Below are positions 50,753 to 59,569 of a stretch of DNA of 64,000 bases, in pieces. This DNA is from Oscillospiraceae bacterium (GTDB lineage Bacteria > Bacillota > Clostridia > Oscillospirales > CAG-382). Under the pieces are notes generated by a model. The model did not search any database. It saw only the letters and a list, made by a program, of their open reading frames with translations, and was not told the origin of the DNA. Position numbers and translations under genes: made by a program. The stretch's first letter is position 1, and the number at the start of each line of letters is the position of its first letter. The DNA is taken from NCBI GenBank assembly GCA_015064955.1, contig SVRD01000007.1, positions 1 through 64,000 of the forward strand, written 5' to 3'.

Positions 50753-52213
50753 ATGAAAAAGCTTATTTCGTTATTGATGTCTCTTTTAATGATATTCACT
50801 TTTTCGGTTTGCGTTTTTGCAGAGGGCGAAGGGGAGTCGACCGATGAACCCGCCGAAGTTGTAGAAACCGCACTTGAAATAATTGCCAAAACCTCGAATC
50901 CTTACGGCACCTTCAATGAGGGCGGTAAGCTAAGCTTTGAGATCAGCCTCGATATTTTGTCTGTGCCCGAATCCTCGAGCGGCGTTTCGATAGTTGTTTT
51001 CGAGCTTATATATGACGAGGCATATCTTGCGCCCGGTGCCGAGCCCGCACCCGATGAAGACGGCGACGAATGCGATTATTCCTCGCTTTTGAAGTTCGGC
51101 CCTGAGGGCTGGGGCGTGATCGGACGTCCGCTTGACGGGGTTTTCGAGCTTGCAGTTTGGGACGTGAATGACGATAAACCTGTCACGGAGCTCAGCAACA
51201 TAACCATTAAAGTTCCCTTTGACGTGCTTACGGATATCCCGACCGACACGATCACGGTCGGCATCAACGCTGTTGTTTACGACAGAGTTGCCAACGAATG
51301 CGCTGTTTATGCTACCGAGAATTATTCCTTCGAGCGCGCATATCAGCCCGACGAGATCGTTAATTGTCCCGAGAACTTCATTCCGCTCAATACAGCCGGC
51401 TATCTGCACGCGGCAAACAACGTAATCTATTATGCCGAAGAGGATATTACCATCGGCGAATATATTATGTCCTATATGGAAATAACCAACAACCAGCAGG
51501 ATATGAACTATTTTGCAATCGCTATCGTTGATGCCGAAACCAACAAGGTCGTTTATTGCGACACTGTTATCGGCAGACCGCAGAGCGACAAATCGGGTGT
51601 CGTTATCCCTGCGGGACACTATATTATCGGCGTAAACGGAAATCTCAGCGGCGATTTCAAGACCTTTACCGAAAGCGTCAAGGTCGGTATGAACGTCGAG
51701 CTTTTTAACGTCAACGTTACTGCTATGGACCCTTCCGAGCCGGTCACACTCGAGGAAGCAGGCTTCAGACTTGTTCCCAACGAGCCGGTATTGAAGGAAA
51801 ACGCAAATGCGGTTTACGACCGTGAAAACGCGACTCTTATGGTTTATGACAACGATATTACCGCAGGCGAGCTTACCGATATGTTTGAAAACGATATCGC
51901 CGTAAAGGACGTTAACGGAAACGTGCTCGGTGACGACGACAAGGTTGCTACCGGTTCGTATCTTCCTTTCACCGAGGTTGCGGGAATGGGAATCGCGATT
52001 ATTATCGCGGGCGACGTAAACTCCGACGGTGTCGTAAACCAATACGACTATATTCTCGTCAAGCGTCATTATTTCAAAACCTATACCTTAACGGGACATC
52101 AGTTCAAGGCGGCTTGTCTTAATAATGGCGAAAGCATTGTTATTTACGACTATATCTATATCAAGCGCTTCTATTTCGGAACTCTCACTCCCGACGCGAT
52201 CATGCCGAGGTAA
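50753..52213 (+). CDS. secreted dockerin-like protein with cohesin-like domain
   Basis: The start is ATG 50753 (MKKLISLL, 486 residues) after GAAGGG. A signal peptide ending near VFA-E is followed by a cohesin-like beta domain (about 40-195; GGKLSFEISLDIL, VVFELIYDEAYL), a second beta domain (about 205-335), the 80-residue module (DVNGNVLGDDD, ATGS) and a dockerin-like pair: DVNSDGVVNQYD is a complete calcium loop, while the second repeat (SIVIYDYIYIKRFYFGT) has none. It is related to the proteins at 5.2 and 54.5 kb. Probable surface protein; cohesin similarity is by pattern only. Confidence 0.78.
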   Translation: MKKLISLLMSLLMIFTFSVCVFAEGEGESTDEPAEVVETALEIIAKTSNPYGTFNEGGKLSFEISLDILSVPESSSGVSIVVFELIYDEAYLAPGAEPAPDEDGDECDYSSLLKFGPEGWGVIGRPLDGVFELAVWDVNDDKPVTELSNITIKVPFDVLTDIPTDTITVGINAVVYDRVANECAVYATENYSFERAYQPDEIVNCPENFIPLNTAGYLHAANNVIYYAEEDITIGEYIMSYMEITNNQQDMNYFAIAIVDAETNKVVYCDTVIGRPQSDKSGVVIPAGHYIIGVNGNLSGDFKTFTESVKVGMNVELFNVNVTAMDPSEPVTLEEAGFRLVPNEPVLKENANAVYDRENATLMVYDNDITAGELTDMFENDIAVKDVNGNVLGDDDKVATGSYLPFTEVAGMGIAIIIAGDVNSDGVVNQYDYILVKRHYFKTYTLTGHQFKAACLNNGESIVIYDYIYIKRFYFGTLTPDAIMPR

Positions 52214-52218
52214 AGAAC

Positions 52219-52704
52219 ATGCTCAATTATCTTTTTGTCTTTCTTTTGAGTATGGTTCCGGTTATAGAGCTTCGCGGTGCGATTCCTTTGGGGCTTTACG
52301 GCTTTGAGGAGGCTTTGCCGATCGTTCCGGTTGCGATCATTTCTATAATCGGCAACTTGGTTCCCGTGCCCTTTCTCGTTCTTTTCGGAGGAAAGGTGCT
52401 CAGATATTTCGCAAAATTCGAAAAGCTCGGAAAGCCGTTCCGCAAAATACTCGAGATTGGCGAAAAAAAGGTTGCGAAAATGAACAGAAACGCACAACGG
52501 GCGCTTTTTTGGGGCTTGTTTGCGTTTGTTGCAATTCCGCTTCCCGGCACAGGTGCCTGGACGGGTGCGCTCATCGCGATAACGCTCGGACTCGATATCA
52601 AAAAAAGCTTCCCGCCCATAGTGCTCGGCGTGCTCGGTGCGGGTGCGATAATTATTACTTTGTTCTATTTTGCCCCCGAAGTATTCAAAATGCTCGTGGG
52701 TTAA
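52219..52704 (+). CDS. small multidrug export family (COG2426) membrane protein
   Basis: A 161-residue membrane protein with four or five helices carries the family marks VPVIELRGAIPLGL at the N-terminus and FAFVAIPLPGTGAWTGALIA in the middle, typical of the family annotated as small multi-drug export proteins (PF06695). That name rests on little evidence and the true function is unclear. It starts 5 nt after the dockerin-like gene with little room for a separate ribosome site, so translation is probably coupled. Confidence 0.88.
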   Translation: MLNYLFVFLLSMVPVIELRGAIPLGLYGFEEALPIVPVAIISIIGNLVPVPFLVLFGGKVLRYFAKFEKLGKPFRKILEIGEKKVAKMNRNAQRALFWGLFAFVAIPLPGTGAWTGALIAITLGLDIKKSFPPIVLGVLGAGAIIITLFYFAPEVFKMLVG

Positions 52705-52733
52705 ATAATAAAAAGTTTTTCATGAGGTGAATT

Positions 52734-53615
52734 ATGGCTCAGTTCAAAATAGGTGTAATGACCGACTCCTTCAAGCTTCCCTTTGAAGAAGGTCTTGCCA
52801 AGGCGGCGGAGGTTGGAGCACAGGGTATCCAGCTTTACGTTGTTGAGGGCGAAAACAAATACGATACCTTTGACGATGCAAAGGTTGCACGTGTGAGAAA
52901 GCTTCTTGCCGACAACAATCTCGTTATTTCCGCAGTTTGCGGCGATTTCGGCGGCCACGGCTTCGAGCGTGTTGATGAAAACGAATGGAAGATCCCCGCC
53001 TCGAAGGCTGTTGCGGATCTCGCGGTTCGCTTGGGCACAAGCGTAGTAACCACTCATATCGGTGTTGTTCCCGAAAACAAGGAAGATCCTCTCAAGGCAG
53101 ACACCGAATGTGAAGCTTATAAGAATATGGTCAACGCCTGCCGTGAGATCGGCGAATATGCGGCAAGCATCGGCGTTACCTTCGCTATCGAAACCGGTCC
53201 CGAGCCTGCAGAGCGTCTCAAGGCTTTCCTTGATGACATAAACTCCAAGGGCTTCGGCGTAAATATGGACCCCGCAAACCTTGTAATGTGCTGCGGTACC
53301 GATCCCGTTGCTTCGGTATACACTCTCGGCAGCTATATTGTTCACACTCACGCAAAGGACGGCAAGGGCTTTATTATCGATCCGAGAAAGGTTTATACCT
53401 TCTTTGCAGAGGGCGGTATCGAGGACCTTCGCCTTTCCGATTACTTCCTCGAGGTTCCTCTCGGAGAGGGCAACGTTGACTTCGACGGATATCTGAAGGC
53501 ACTTTCGGATATCGGATACAACGGCTTCCTTACGGTAGAACGCGAATGCGGTGCAGATCCCTATGCCGACATTCAGCTTGCAGTAAACTTTCTTAAAAAC
53601 AAGATCGGAGAATAA
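52734..53615 (+). CDS. sugar phosphate isomerase/epimerase-like TIM-barrel protein
   Basis: This 293-residue protein has the xylose-isomerase-like TIM barrel (AP_endonuc_2 family): IGVMTDSFKLPFEEGLAKAAEVGAQGIQL, the metal-ligand region FAIETGPEPAERL, NMDPANLVMCCG, THAKDGKG and a C-terminal GFLTVERECG. Acidic and His residues fall where the family binds its metal. It probably interconverts a keto/aldo sugar or inositol derivative. It is followed 5 nt later by a Gfo/Idh enzyme, a typical pairing for sugar or inositol catabolism. Ribosome site TGAGGTG. Confidence 0.9.
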   Translation: MAQFKIGVMTDSFKLPFEEGLAKAAEVGAQGIQLYVVEGENKYDTFDDAKVARVRKLLADNNLVISAVCGDFGGHGFERVDENEWKIPASKAVADLAVRLGTSVVTTHIGVVPENKEDPLKADTECEAYKNMVNACREIGEYAASIGVTFAIETGPEPAERLKAFLDDINSKGFGVNMDPANLVMCCGTDPVASVYTLGSYIVHTHAKDGKGFIIDPRKVYTFFAEGGIEDLRLSDYFLEVPLGEGNVDFDGYLKALSDIGYNGFLTVERECGADPYADIQLAVNFLKNKIGE

Positions 53616-53620
53616 GAAAA

Positions 53621-54454
53621 ATGATTAAGATCGGCTTTATTGATTACTATCTCGACGAATGGCACGCACTCAACTATCCCAAATTTATCAAGGCTCAGTT
53701 CGGCGACGAATTCAAGGTTGCTTATGCTTACGCCGAAAAGGATAAAGAGGGCGGAATGACTACTGACGAATGGTGCAAGGAATTCGACGTAGAACGTTGC
53801 GATTCTATCGAAGAGGTCGTTGAAAAGAGCGACTGCATCATCGTTCTTTCTCCCGATAACCCCGAACGCCATCTCGATCTTTGCCGTATTCCTCTCGCAA
53901 GCGGCAAGCGTGTTTACGTAGACAAGACCTTTGCGCTCACCAAGGATATTGCAAAGGAGATCGTTGCTATCGGCGAATCGAACAACACTCCCTTCTTTTC
54001 TACCTCCGCACTCCGCTTCTCGAACGAATTGGCTGACGTTCCCCGTGAAGGCATCTGCTTCATCAGCTCGCGCGGCCCCGGCAGATTCGACACCTACGCT
54101 ATCCACCAGATCGAGCCTATCGTTGTTCTTATGGGCAGCAAGGTAAAGAGAATCATGTCGGTCGGCAGCGGATATGAAACTATGGTTATCGAATTCGAGG
54201 GCGGCAGACGCGCTGTTATGGGTCACTATGACTGGAAGGGCGTCGACTTTGAAATGATCGTCAACTACGAGGACGGCTCTATCTACAAGGTACCCCAGAT
54301 GACCGGTTATTTCGATAACTTCATCAACAAGCTTTGCACCTTCTTCAAGACCGGCGAAACCTTTGCCGACCACGACGAAACTATTTCGGTAATGGGTATT
54401 ATCGAAGCAGGTAACAAGGCTATCAATAACCCCGGCGAGTGGATCGAGGTTTAA
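53621..54454 (+). CDS. Gfo/Idh/MocA-like oxidoreductase, divergent
   Basis: A 277-residue Rossmann protein with the Gfo/Idh layout: KIGFIDYYLDEWHA in place of the usual glycine-rich GxGxxG turn, IIVLSPDNPERHLDL, and a DKTF at the position of the family's EKP motif, keeping the Lys. It is shorter than normal (about 330-390). The missing glycine loop makes normal NAD binding doubtful. It is coupled to the TIM-barrel gene, so a joint role in sugar oxidation/isomerisation is likely. Confidence 0.8.
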   Translation: MIKIGFIDYYLDEWHALNYPKFIKAQFGDEFKVAYAYAEKDKEGGMTTDEWCKEFDVERCDSIEEVVEKSDCIIVLSPDNPERHLDLCRIPLASGKRVYVDKTFALTKDIAKEIVAIGESNNTPFFSTSALRFSNELADVPREGICFISSRGPGRFDTYAIHQIEPIVVLMGSKVKRIMSVGSGYETMVIEFEGGRRAVMGHYDWKGVDFEMIVNYEDGSIYKVPQMTGYFDNFINKLCTFFKTGETFADHDETISVMGIIEAGNKAINNPGEWIEV

Positions 54455-54476
54455 TCTGATTTTTGGAGGCGGTTAT

Positions 54477-55016
54477 ATGAAAAAAATCAAATGTGCTGCG
54501 GCGCTGCTTGCCTGTGTTATGCTCATTTCTGCATTTTTCACCGGTGTATCCGCAGAAACACTTGAATTTGTCCCCGAAACAAGAAACGGCAAAATTTACG
54601 GCATCCCCGCAGGCTCGACCGAAACACAGGTGGCACTTGCATACTTTAACGCTGTCGTAGACGTTCTCGATGCCGACGGAAAAGCGGTTGGTAAAAGCAC
54701 GCTTATCGGCACCGGCTTTACCGTTAAGCTCAACAGCATCGCATATACCGCGGTGGTAATGGGCGACATTGACGGCGACGGAAAGATAACCTCCTACGAT
54801 TACGTTGCAATAAAACGCGCATATCTCGGCAATTTAAAGCTCAGCACCATCGCACTCGAGGCGGCAGGTGTGAGAGCGGGTGACAGGATCAGCGCACTCA
54901 ACTACGTTATGGTGAAGCGTGCATATTTCGGCACCTACGATATCAATAACGAGTACACCTGCGATCCCTACAATCCCGCAGTGGGCGAATCCGGCTGGAC
55001 TTCCGGTTGGGTATAA
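54477..55016 (+). CDS. small secreted dockerin-like protein
   Basis: A 179-residue protein starts behind GGAGGCGG, 22 nt after the Gfo/Idh gene. It has a signal peptide (to about VSA-E, residue 24), the 80-residue module seen in the two larger dockerin-like proteins (DADGKAVGKSTLIGTG) and a dockerin-like pair. DIDGDGKITSYD is a full calcium loop; the second repeat (RISALNYVMVKRAYFGTY) lacks one. There is no catalytic or cohesin domain, so it would be a bare docking module. The last 20 residues are rich in Gly, Pro, Ser and Trp. Confidence 0.78.
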   Translation: MKKIKCAAALLACVMLISAFFTGVSAETLEFVPETRNGKIYGIPAGSTETQVALAYFNAVVDVLDADGKAVGKSTLIGTGFTVKLNSIAYTAVVMGDIDGDGKITSYDYVAIKRAYLGNLKLSTIALEAAGVRAGDRISALNYVMVKRAYFGTYDINNEYTCDPYNPAVGESGWTSGWV

Positions 55017-55023
55017 TACCAAA

Positions 55024-55046
55024 AACCGATTCGTGATGAATCGGTT
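55024..55046. terminator. hairpin after the small dockerin-like gene
   Basis: AACCGATTC / GAATCGGTT with a 5-nt loop but no T-run on the plus strand. It may act together with the stronger terminator at 55091. Confidence 0.4.
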
Positions 55047-55090
55047 CAAGACTGAGAATAACTCATTCTTTTCGCTCTGAATAAAAAGAA

Positions 55091-55131
55091 AAATCGAGCT
55101 TCAATTTTGTATTGAAGCTCGATTGTTTTTT
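55091..55131. terminator. strong bidirectional terminator
   Basis: AAATCGAGCTTCAAT / ATTGAAGCTCGATT stem, 5-nt loop, T7 on the plus strand and T-rich on the minus strand. It separates the plus operon from convergent alr. Confidence 0.9.
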
Positions 55132-55136
55132 ATCGT

Positions 55137-56240
55137 TTATTCGGAAATGTATTCAAGCTTGACGCGGTGCTTTAACGAGCAAAGAATTTCGTAATTTATC
55201 GTTCCGAGCGCGCTTGCGAGCTTGTCGATATCCTCGCTTGTTTCAAATATTACCGCCTCGTCACGTACCGAGCATTCAAAATCGAGCCCGATATCGACCA
55301 TACACATATCCATACAGATTTTGCCGACTGTTGCAAAGCTTTTGCCGTTTATTCGTATAAGCTCTTTGCCGGAATATACCCGTGAGAATCCGTCGGCATA
55401 GCCGATCGCGATAACTGCAACGCGGGTATCCGACTTTGCGCGGTAACCGCACCCGTAGCTTACGCAGTCTCCTGCTTTGAGCGTATGAACGGCACAAACA
55501 CGTGCCGAAAGGCGCATTGCAGGGCGGATATTTTCGTCCTGTATGTTCGCAGAGGGCATAAGACCGTACAGTATGATACCCGCACGCACCATATCGAGAT
55601 GCATTTCGGGGTATCTGATCGTCGCCGCGCTGTTGCAGCAATGGCGGATGCCAACGCTTATATTGCGCGATTCGAGCTCTGAAAGCAGAGCGCTGAATAT
55701 TTTGTATTGCCATCTTGTGAATTGCTCGCCATCGCCGTCACTGTCGGCAAAGTGAGTGAATATTCCCTCGATGGATATATTTTCAAGCGATGCAATACTG
55801 CTTATTTCATCCGCGCAGGGAGAAACAAACGCTTCGCTGTGGCAATAGATGCCGAGACGCGACATACCCGTATCTACCTTTATATGCACGCGTACACAGC
55901 CGTATTTCGAAAGTGCCTTTGCATATTCGAAGCTATCTACTGTCTGGATAAAATCGCCCTCGATAACCTCGTTGATCATTTTGGCGTCGGTCGGGCCGAG
56001 GATAAGAATATTGCCCTTTACACCCGATGCGCGAAGCTCCTGCGCCTCGCTCAAGCAGGCAACGGCAAAGTCCGTGCAGCCGATGCTTTCGAGCATATTG
56101 CTCACAATTCCCGCGCCGTGCCCGTATGCATCTGCCTTGACGACAGCCATAACACGTGCCGAGCCGACAAGCGAACGTATGTAATTGTAGTTTTGCGCGA
56201 TGCGATCAAGATTGACCTGCGCCGTTACTCTGTGTTTCAT
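55137..56240 (-). CDS. alr: alanine racemase
   Basis: Alanine racemase makes D-alanine for peptidoglycan using PLP. The start at 56240 (MKHRVTAQ, 367 residues) gives the normal family length; the longer track ORF would add 29 residues from the upstream gene's region. The PLP-lysine motif AVVKADAYGHG, the catalytic Tyr in GCGYRAKSD and GKICMDMCMVD are present. The start lies inside the upstream lipoprotein gene (35-nt overlap) without a strong ribosome site, so translation is probably coupled. Confidence 0.95.
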   Translation of the reverse strand: MKHRVTAQVNLDRIAQNYNYIRSLVGSARVMAVVKADAYGHGAGIVSNMLESIGCTDFAVACLSEAQELRASGVKGNILILGPTDAKMINEVIEGDFIQTVDSFEYAKALSKYGCVRVHIKVDTGMSRLGIYCHSEAFVSPCADEISSIASLENISIEGIFTHFADSDGDGEQFTRWQYKIFSALLSELESRNISVGIRHCCNSAATIRYPEMHLDMVRAGIILYGLMPSANIQDENIRPAMRLSARVCAVHTLKAGDCVSYGCGYRAKSDTRVAVIAIGYADGFSRVYSGKELIRINGKSFATVGKICMDMCMVDIGLDFECSVRDEAVIFETSEDIDKLASALGTINYEILCSLKHRVKLEYISE

Positions 56241-56724
56241 ATGGTTCAAACGAGGCGAAGCTGAATTTAAACCGCCGCCCGTTTTCCTCCGTTCCGATAC
56301 CGAGAATAGCTTCGGTATCCTTATCATAATACACTATAATCGTCATTTCGTCAATAGTGTACTTTGCTTCTCCGTCGGAATAAATCGCCTTTTCGTCGCT
56401 CTGCGCAAGCAATTTCACAGCCTTTACCAGCGCCTCTTGTGCAGGGAAGGTGCCCTTTTTTACCTCACGCGTGAATATGCCGTCAACACTTGCGGTGTGC
56501 TTTTCTTCGCTGAAATTCAGCCTTGTCCCAGCAAGAATATGGCCGCTTCCGAAGCTGATCTCGCTGACTGCTTCGGTTATTACCGCATCGAACGGTGAAT
56601 CGCTTCCATCGAGAGCGGCTGTTATTTTCAGCGGCAAAGCAAATTGCTCCTTCGGGTCGGGCTGCGCTTGGCAGGAAGCAAACGGCAAAAGAATTACGAC
56701 GAGTAAAAATAATATTTTTTTCAA
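56206..56724 (-). CDS. lipoprotein in the nnrD-alr operon
   Basis: A 172-residue protein has a lipoprotein signal (lipobox FASC, Cys18) and a small beta-rich domain with FSEEKHTASVDGIFTREVK, where an outer-membrane-carrier (LolA-like) fold would be compatible. In Bacillus a lipoprotein gene (ydcC) sits at the same place, before alr, so it may be a shortened counterpart; that is inference from position. It overlaps alr by 35 nt and follows nnrD by 29 nt. Confidence 0.72.
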   Translation of the reverse strand: MKKILFLLVVILLPFASCQAQPDPKEQFALPLKITAALDGSDSPFDAVITEAVSEISFGSGHILAGTRLNFSEEKHTASVDGIFTREVKKGTFPAQEALVKAVKLLAQSDEKAIYSDGEAKYTIDEMTIIVYYDKDTEAILGIGTEENGRRFKFSFASFEPYETQSNGAGQS

Positions 56725-56753
56725 AGCTTCTCCGTCCTTTCCGGAGAAAAGGC

Positions 56754-57566
56754 TTACCCGAGTATCCTGCCGATCTCCTTTGGCAGATCAGACGGCAAAA
56801 CACCGCTTTTTCCAAGCGTTTTTTCTAAATTATCTCCCGCAAGACCGTGGACGTAAACGGCGATTTTTGCCGCGTCGGCAATTTCATATCCCTGGGCAAC
56901 AAGCGATGCGGTGACGCCTGCCAGAACGTCGCCGCTTCCGCCCTTTGCGAGCGCGCTCGAGCCGCTTGTGTTGATATAAGCATCTCCGTTGCTTGTCGCA
57001 ATTACCGTGTTTTTGCCCTTGAGAACGAGAACACAATTATACTTGGTTGCAAATTCAAGCGCGGTTTCTACGCGTGCCGATTGAACATAGGAAATACTTT
57101 TGCCGATAAGCCTTGCCATTTCGGCGGGGTGAGGAGTCAGTATTTTCGGGCAATCCATTCTCTCCAATACATCAATATGCATAGAAAGGAAATTTATGCA
57201 ATCGGCGTCAAGAACTGCGGGAAGTGTACAGTTTGTGAGCACTGCTTCGAGAATATCATCGTAGACTCTGCCGATACCGCAGCCGCAAAGAAATGCTGTG
57301 CTTTTTTCAAAGCTTATATCCGCAATCGGAACAAAGACAGGCTCGAACAGTATTCTGCGTATTTCGGAAAGCGTCGATTCGTTTCCGCAAAAGCGCATCA
57401 AGCCCAATCCGCTTCGCAGTGCCGCGATCGCGGCAAAGCACGCCGCACCTGTCATATTTTCGCTTCCGACGAGTGTTAAAAGCGTTCCGAAATCGCCCTT
57501 GCAGGAGTCTTCCTTGCGGGGACGTATCAGCTTGAGTATATCGTTTGTTATAAATTCACTCTTCAT
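56754..57566 (-). CDS. nnrD: ADP-dependent NAD(P)H-hydrate dehydratase
   Basis: NnrD repairs hydrated NAD(P)H using ADP. The start at 57566 (MKSEFITND, 270 residues) removes a basic, out-of-family extension present in the ORF track. The ribokinase-like motifs ILTPHPAEMARLIG and KGGSGDVLAGVTASLVAQG are diagnostic, with the Asp of GSGD as catalytic residue. No YjeF epimerase domain is fused. It lies 34 nt after the Cys-rich gene and 29 nt before the lipoprotein and alr, a conserved cell-wall/repair neighbourhood. Confidence 0.92.
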   Translation of the reverse strand: MKSEFITNDILKLIRPRKEDSCKGDFGTLLTLVGSENMTGAACFAAIAALRSGLGLMRFCGNESTLSEIRRILFEPVFVPIADISFEKSTAFLCGCGIGRVYDDILEAVLTNCTLPAVLDADCINFLSMHIDVLERMDCPKILTPHPAEMARLIGKSISYVQSARVETALEFATKYNCVLVLKGKNTVIATSNGDAYINTSGSSALAKGGSGDVLAGVTASLVAQGYEIADAAKIAVYVHGLAGDNLEKTLGKSGVLPSDLPKEIGRILG

Positions 57567-57600
57567 CTTTCTTGACAGTCCTCGGCTCTTTTTTGCTATT

Positions 57601-58347
57601 TTAGCACGAGAAGCAGGAATTTTCAATAGCCGTTTGCGGAAGCGTAAGTATCCCCGATGAGTATATCGGAATGATTTTGTTGTAAATATAATGCTGACCG
57701 AAAAGACCGTAGACAACTTCGCCGTGGAAAAACAGCATACGAAGCGAAAATGCACTGTCCAAACACGCACTTTGGGTGTTGCCGCTGTCGTAGACCGTTA
57801 CAGTCTGCCTGCCGTCACAAACCGATCCCATCGCATAGCGTTCACTGCCGAAAGCAATAAAATCGGTCAGAAATTCGTTTCTGTGTGCTTCGCAAAGCAA
57901 CGAAATGCAGACTCCGCTTGAGTCGAACAAAAAGGCTTTGTCGTTAAACGACGCCGTGATATAACAGCTTCCGCCGATAATCACCGTCATGGCATCGGTC
58001 AACGCGCCCGTACACGAATTGCAGGATCGTGAGCAAGAACAAGAGCAAGCGCAAGCGCTCGGGCAGAGATCTATATATCCTTGCTCGTTGAAGCAGGAAT
58101 CGAGAAAATACATTCTTCTGCCGTTACATTCAGCCAATGCGGTATATCCGTTGCCGCAGGCGTTTTTTCGCAAACGCATATAAGGTCTTGCCGTCGGGGT
58201 GCAGTCGCAAGTGCGGCAGTGCTCCGGGCAGACAGAATATATCGTTCGGTTGATGCCGTCCGTTGCCAGAATGCTTTCGCCGCAAATCGTTGCCGATAAC
58301 GCCGCGAGCGAATTGTTCAAGGTAAAGCTTTGGGTTTTGTTTGCCAA
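57601..58347 (-). CDS. cysteine-rich protein of unknown function
   Basis: I do not recognise this protein. The likely start is TTG 58347 (248 residues), 8 nt after GGAGGG; the track's GTG lies inside that site. It has some two dozen cysteines, clustered as CPEHCRTCDC (near 42) and CACSCSCSRSCNSC (near 100), more singly, and a terminal CFSC. The cysteines interrupt a regular beta pattern (AMTVIIGGSCYITASFNDKAFLFD) like propeller blades or a beta-sandwich. There is no signal peptide, so it is probably cytoplasmic or spore/coat-associated; metal binding is possible. It has its own promoter and seems to lead the nnrD-alr operon. Confidence 0.65.
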   Translation of the reverse strand: MANKTQSFTLNNSLAALSATICGESILATDGINRTIYSVCPEHCRTCDCTPTARPYMRLRKNACGNGYTALAECNGRRMYFLDSCFNEQGYIDLCPSACACSCSCSRSCNSCTGALTDAMTVIIGGSCYITASFNDKAFLFDSSGVCISLLCEAHRNEFLTDFIAFGSERYAMGSVCDGRQTVTVYDSGNTQSACLDSAFSLRMLFFHGEVVYGLFGQHYIYNKIIPIYSSGILTLPQTAIENSCFSC

Positions 58348-58367
58348 AATTATCACCCTCCACTTGA

Positions 58368-58396
58368 ATTATATTCCTATTTGTGCGGTAATGTAA
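58368..58396 (-). promoter_or_regulatory. promoter of the Cys-rich-nnrD-alr operon
   Basis: TTACAT, 17 nt, TATAAT on the minus strand, ending about 20 nt upstream of the TTG start. Confidence 0.6.
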
Positions 58397-58407
58397 CAGA
58401 TATCCTC

Positions 58408-58436
58408 TTGATTTTTTTACTAAGTATAAATATAAT
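58408..58436 (+). promoter_or_regulatory. promoter of the SGNH-DUF4855 operon
   Basis: TTGATT, 17 nt, TATAAT on the plus strand, 44 nt before the ATG. Confidence 0.65.
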
Positions 58437-58480
58437 AAAAAAGTGAATAATCTTCAGTACTGACATACGGGGGATTTATT

Positions 58481-59569
58481 ATGAAAAACAGCTTGATTTA
58501 TATACTTTGCGTCTGTATTTGCGTTCTTGCCTTTTGCGCCTGCTCGCAATCGGAGCAGACAAGCGGCTCGCCGCTTGCCGAGAGCGAATCTTTTTCTGCC
58601 GACGCAAATTCCGATTCATCGGATAAAGCCGCGATGACCGATATTTCGATAGATTTTTCGGAGCCCGAATCGTTTTCCGAGCCCGAAACGAGCATTCCGC
58701 CGAAATACGGCGAATCGAGCAGAAAAAGCATTGTGGTGCTCGGCGATTCGATCGCGCGGGGATATGGGCTGAAAAATATCGAAAAGGAGCGCTTTTCCTC
58801 GCTTCTTGCCGAATCGCTGAAAGCCGATTACGGAAAGGTGAGCGTTCAAAACTACGGCGTTGACGGTATGACGGGGCGCGAATTGGCAGAGCTTTTAAAG
58901 GAAAGACGGATAAAGGAGCTTTCCAAATGCGACACCGTTATCATCAGCATCGGCGGGAACAATATTTTACAGCATATCACCGACGGCGAAACACTTTCGG
59001 GAATGATAACCGATTTCGACCCCGTCGCGCTGATCGACTATTTCCGCTATCTCAAAACCGAAAATCCCGAGGAAAAAAGCAAGCTTTCCTATGCGGTCGA
59101 TGCGGTAGACGTGTTGATCGATTCGATCATCGCCGCGTTTGAGGGCGACGCGTTTGCAAAGCTTATCGAAACAGCGGGGCATGATCTCCGAAAGGAAATA
59201 CCCGAAATAATCGGCGAGATAAGAAAGGTGAATAAAACTGCTGACATTTATATCCAGACGGTATACAATCCCTTTAAGGGAGTTGTGGTCGAGCTTGAGG
59301 ATATAACCGAAACACCGATAGATCTCGGCATTTACGGTGAAAATGCCGTTTCGGCGCTCAATACGCCGATATTAGAGCTTGCGGACGAATACGGATACAC
59401 CGCCGTTGAGGTCCACAGTCTTTTCGAGGAATACGAAACAGGGCTTACAAACGCTGTTTTTGATCTTTTGACTCTGAATCTCAGCTTTGACCCTCACCCG
59501 AATCTTAGAGGGCATTTGCTGATTGCCGATCTTTATTACAAAATTATGTCGGAGGACAACGATGATTAA
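58481..59569 (+). CDS. SGNH/GDSL hydrolase lipoprotein
   Basis: A 362-residue protein has a lipobox (FCAC, Cys21), a Ser/Glu/Pro linker to about residue 82 and an SGNH hydrolase domain: VVLGDSIARGYGL with the nucleophilic Ser, GVDGMTG, ISIGGNNIL with the Asn, and DPHPNLRGH with the Asp and His. It is not close to the SGNH lipoprotein at 20.6 kb in sequence, only in family. Ribosome site CGGGGG is modest. It overlaps the next gene, so both are made together, probably as surface enzymes acting on an acylated polysaccharide. Confidence 0.9.
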   Translation: MKNSLIYILCVCICVLAFCACSQSEQTSGSPLAESESFSADANSDSSDKAAMTDISIDFSEPESFSEPETSIPPKYGESSRKSIVVLGDSIARGYGLKNIEKERFSSLLAESLKADYGKVSVQNYGVDGMTGRELAELLKERRIKELSKCDTVIISIGGNNILQHITDGETLSGMITDFDPVALIDYFRYLKTENPEEKSKLSYAVDAVDVLIDSIIAAFEGDAFAKLIETAGHDLRKEIPEIIGEIRKVNKTADIYIQTVYNPFKGVVVELEDITETPIDLGIYGENAVSALNTPILELADEYGYTAVEVHSLFEEYETGLTNAVFDLLTLNLSFDPHPNLRGHLLIADLYYKIMSEDNDD

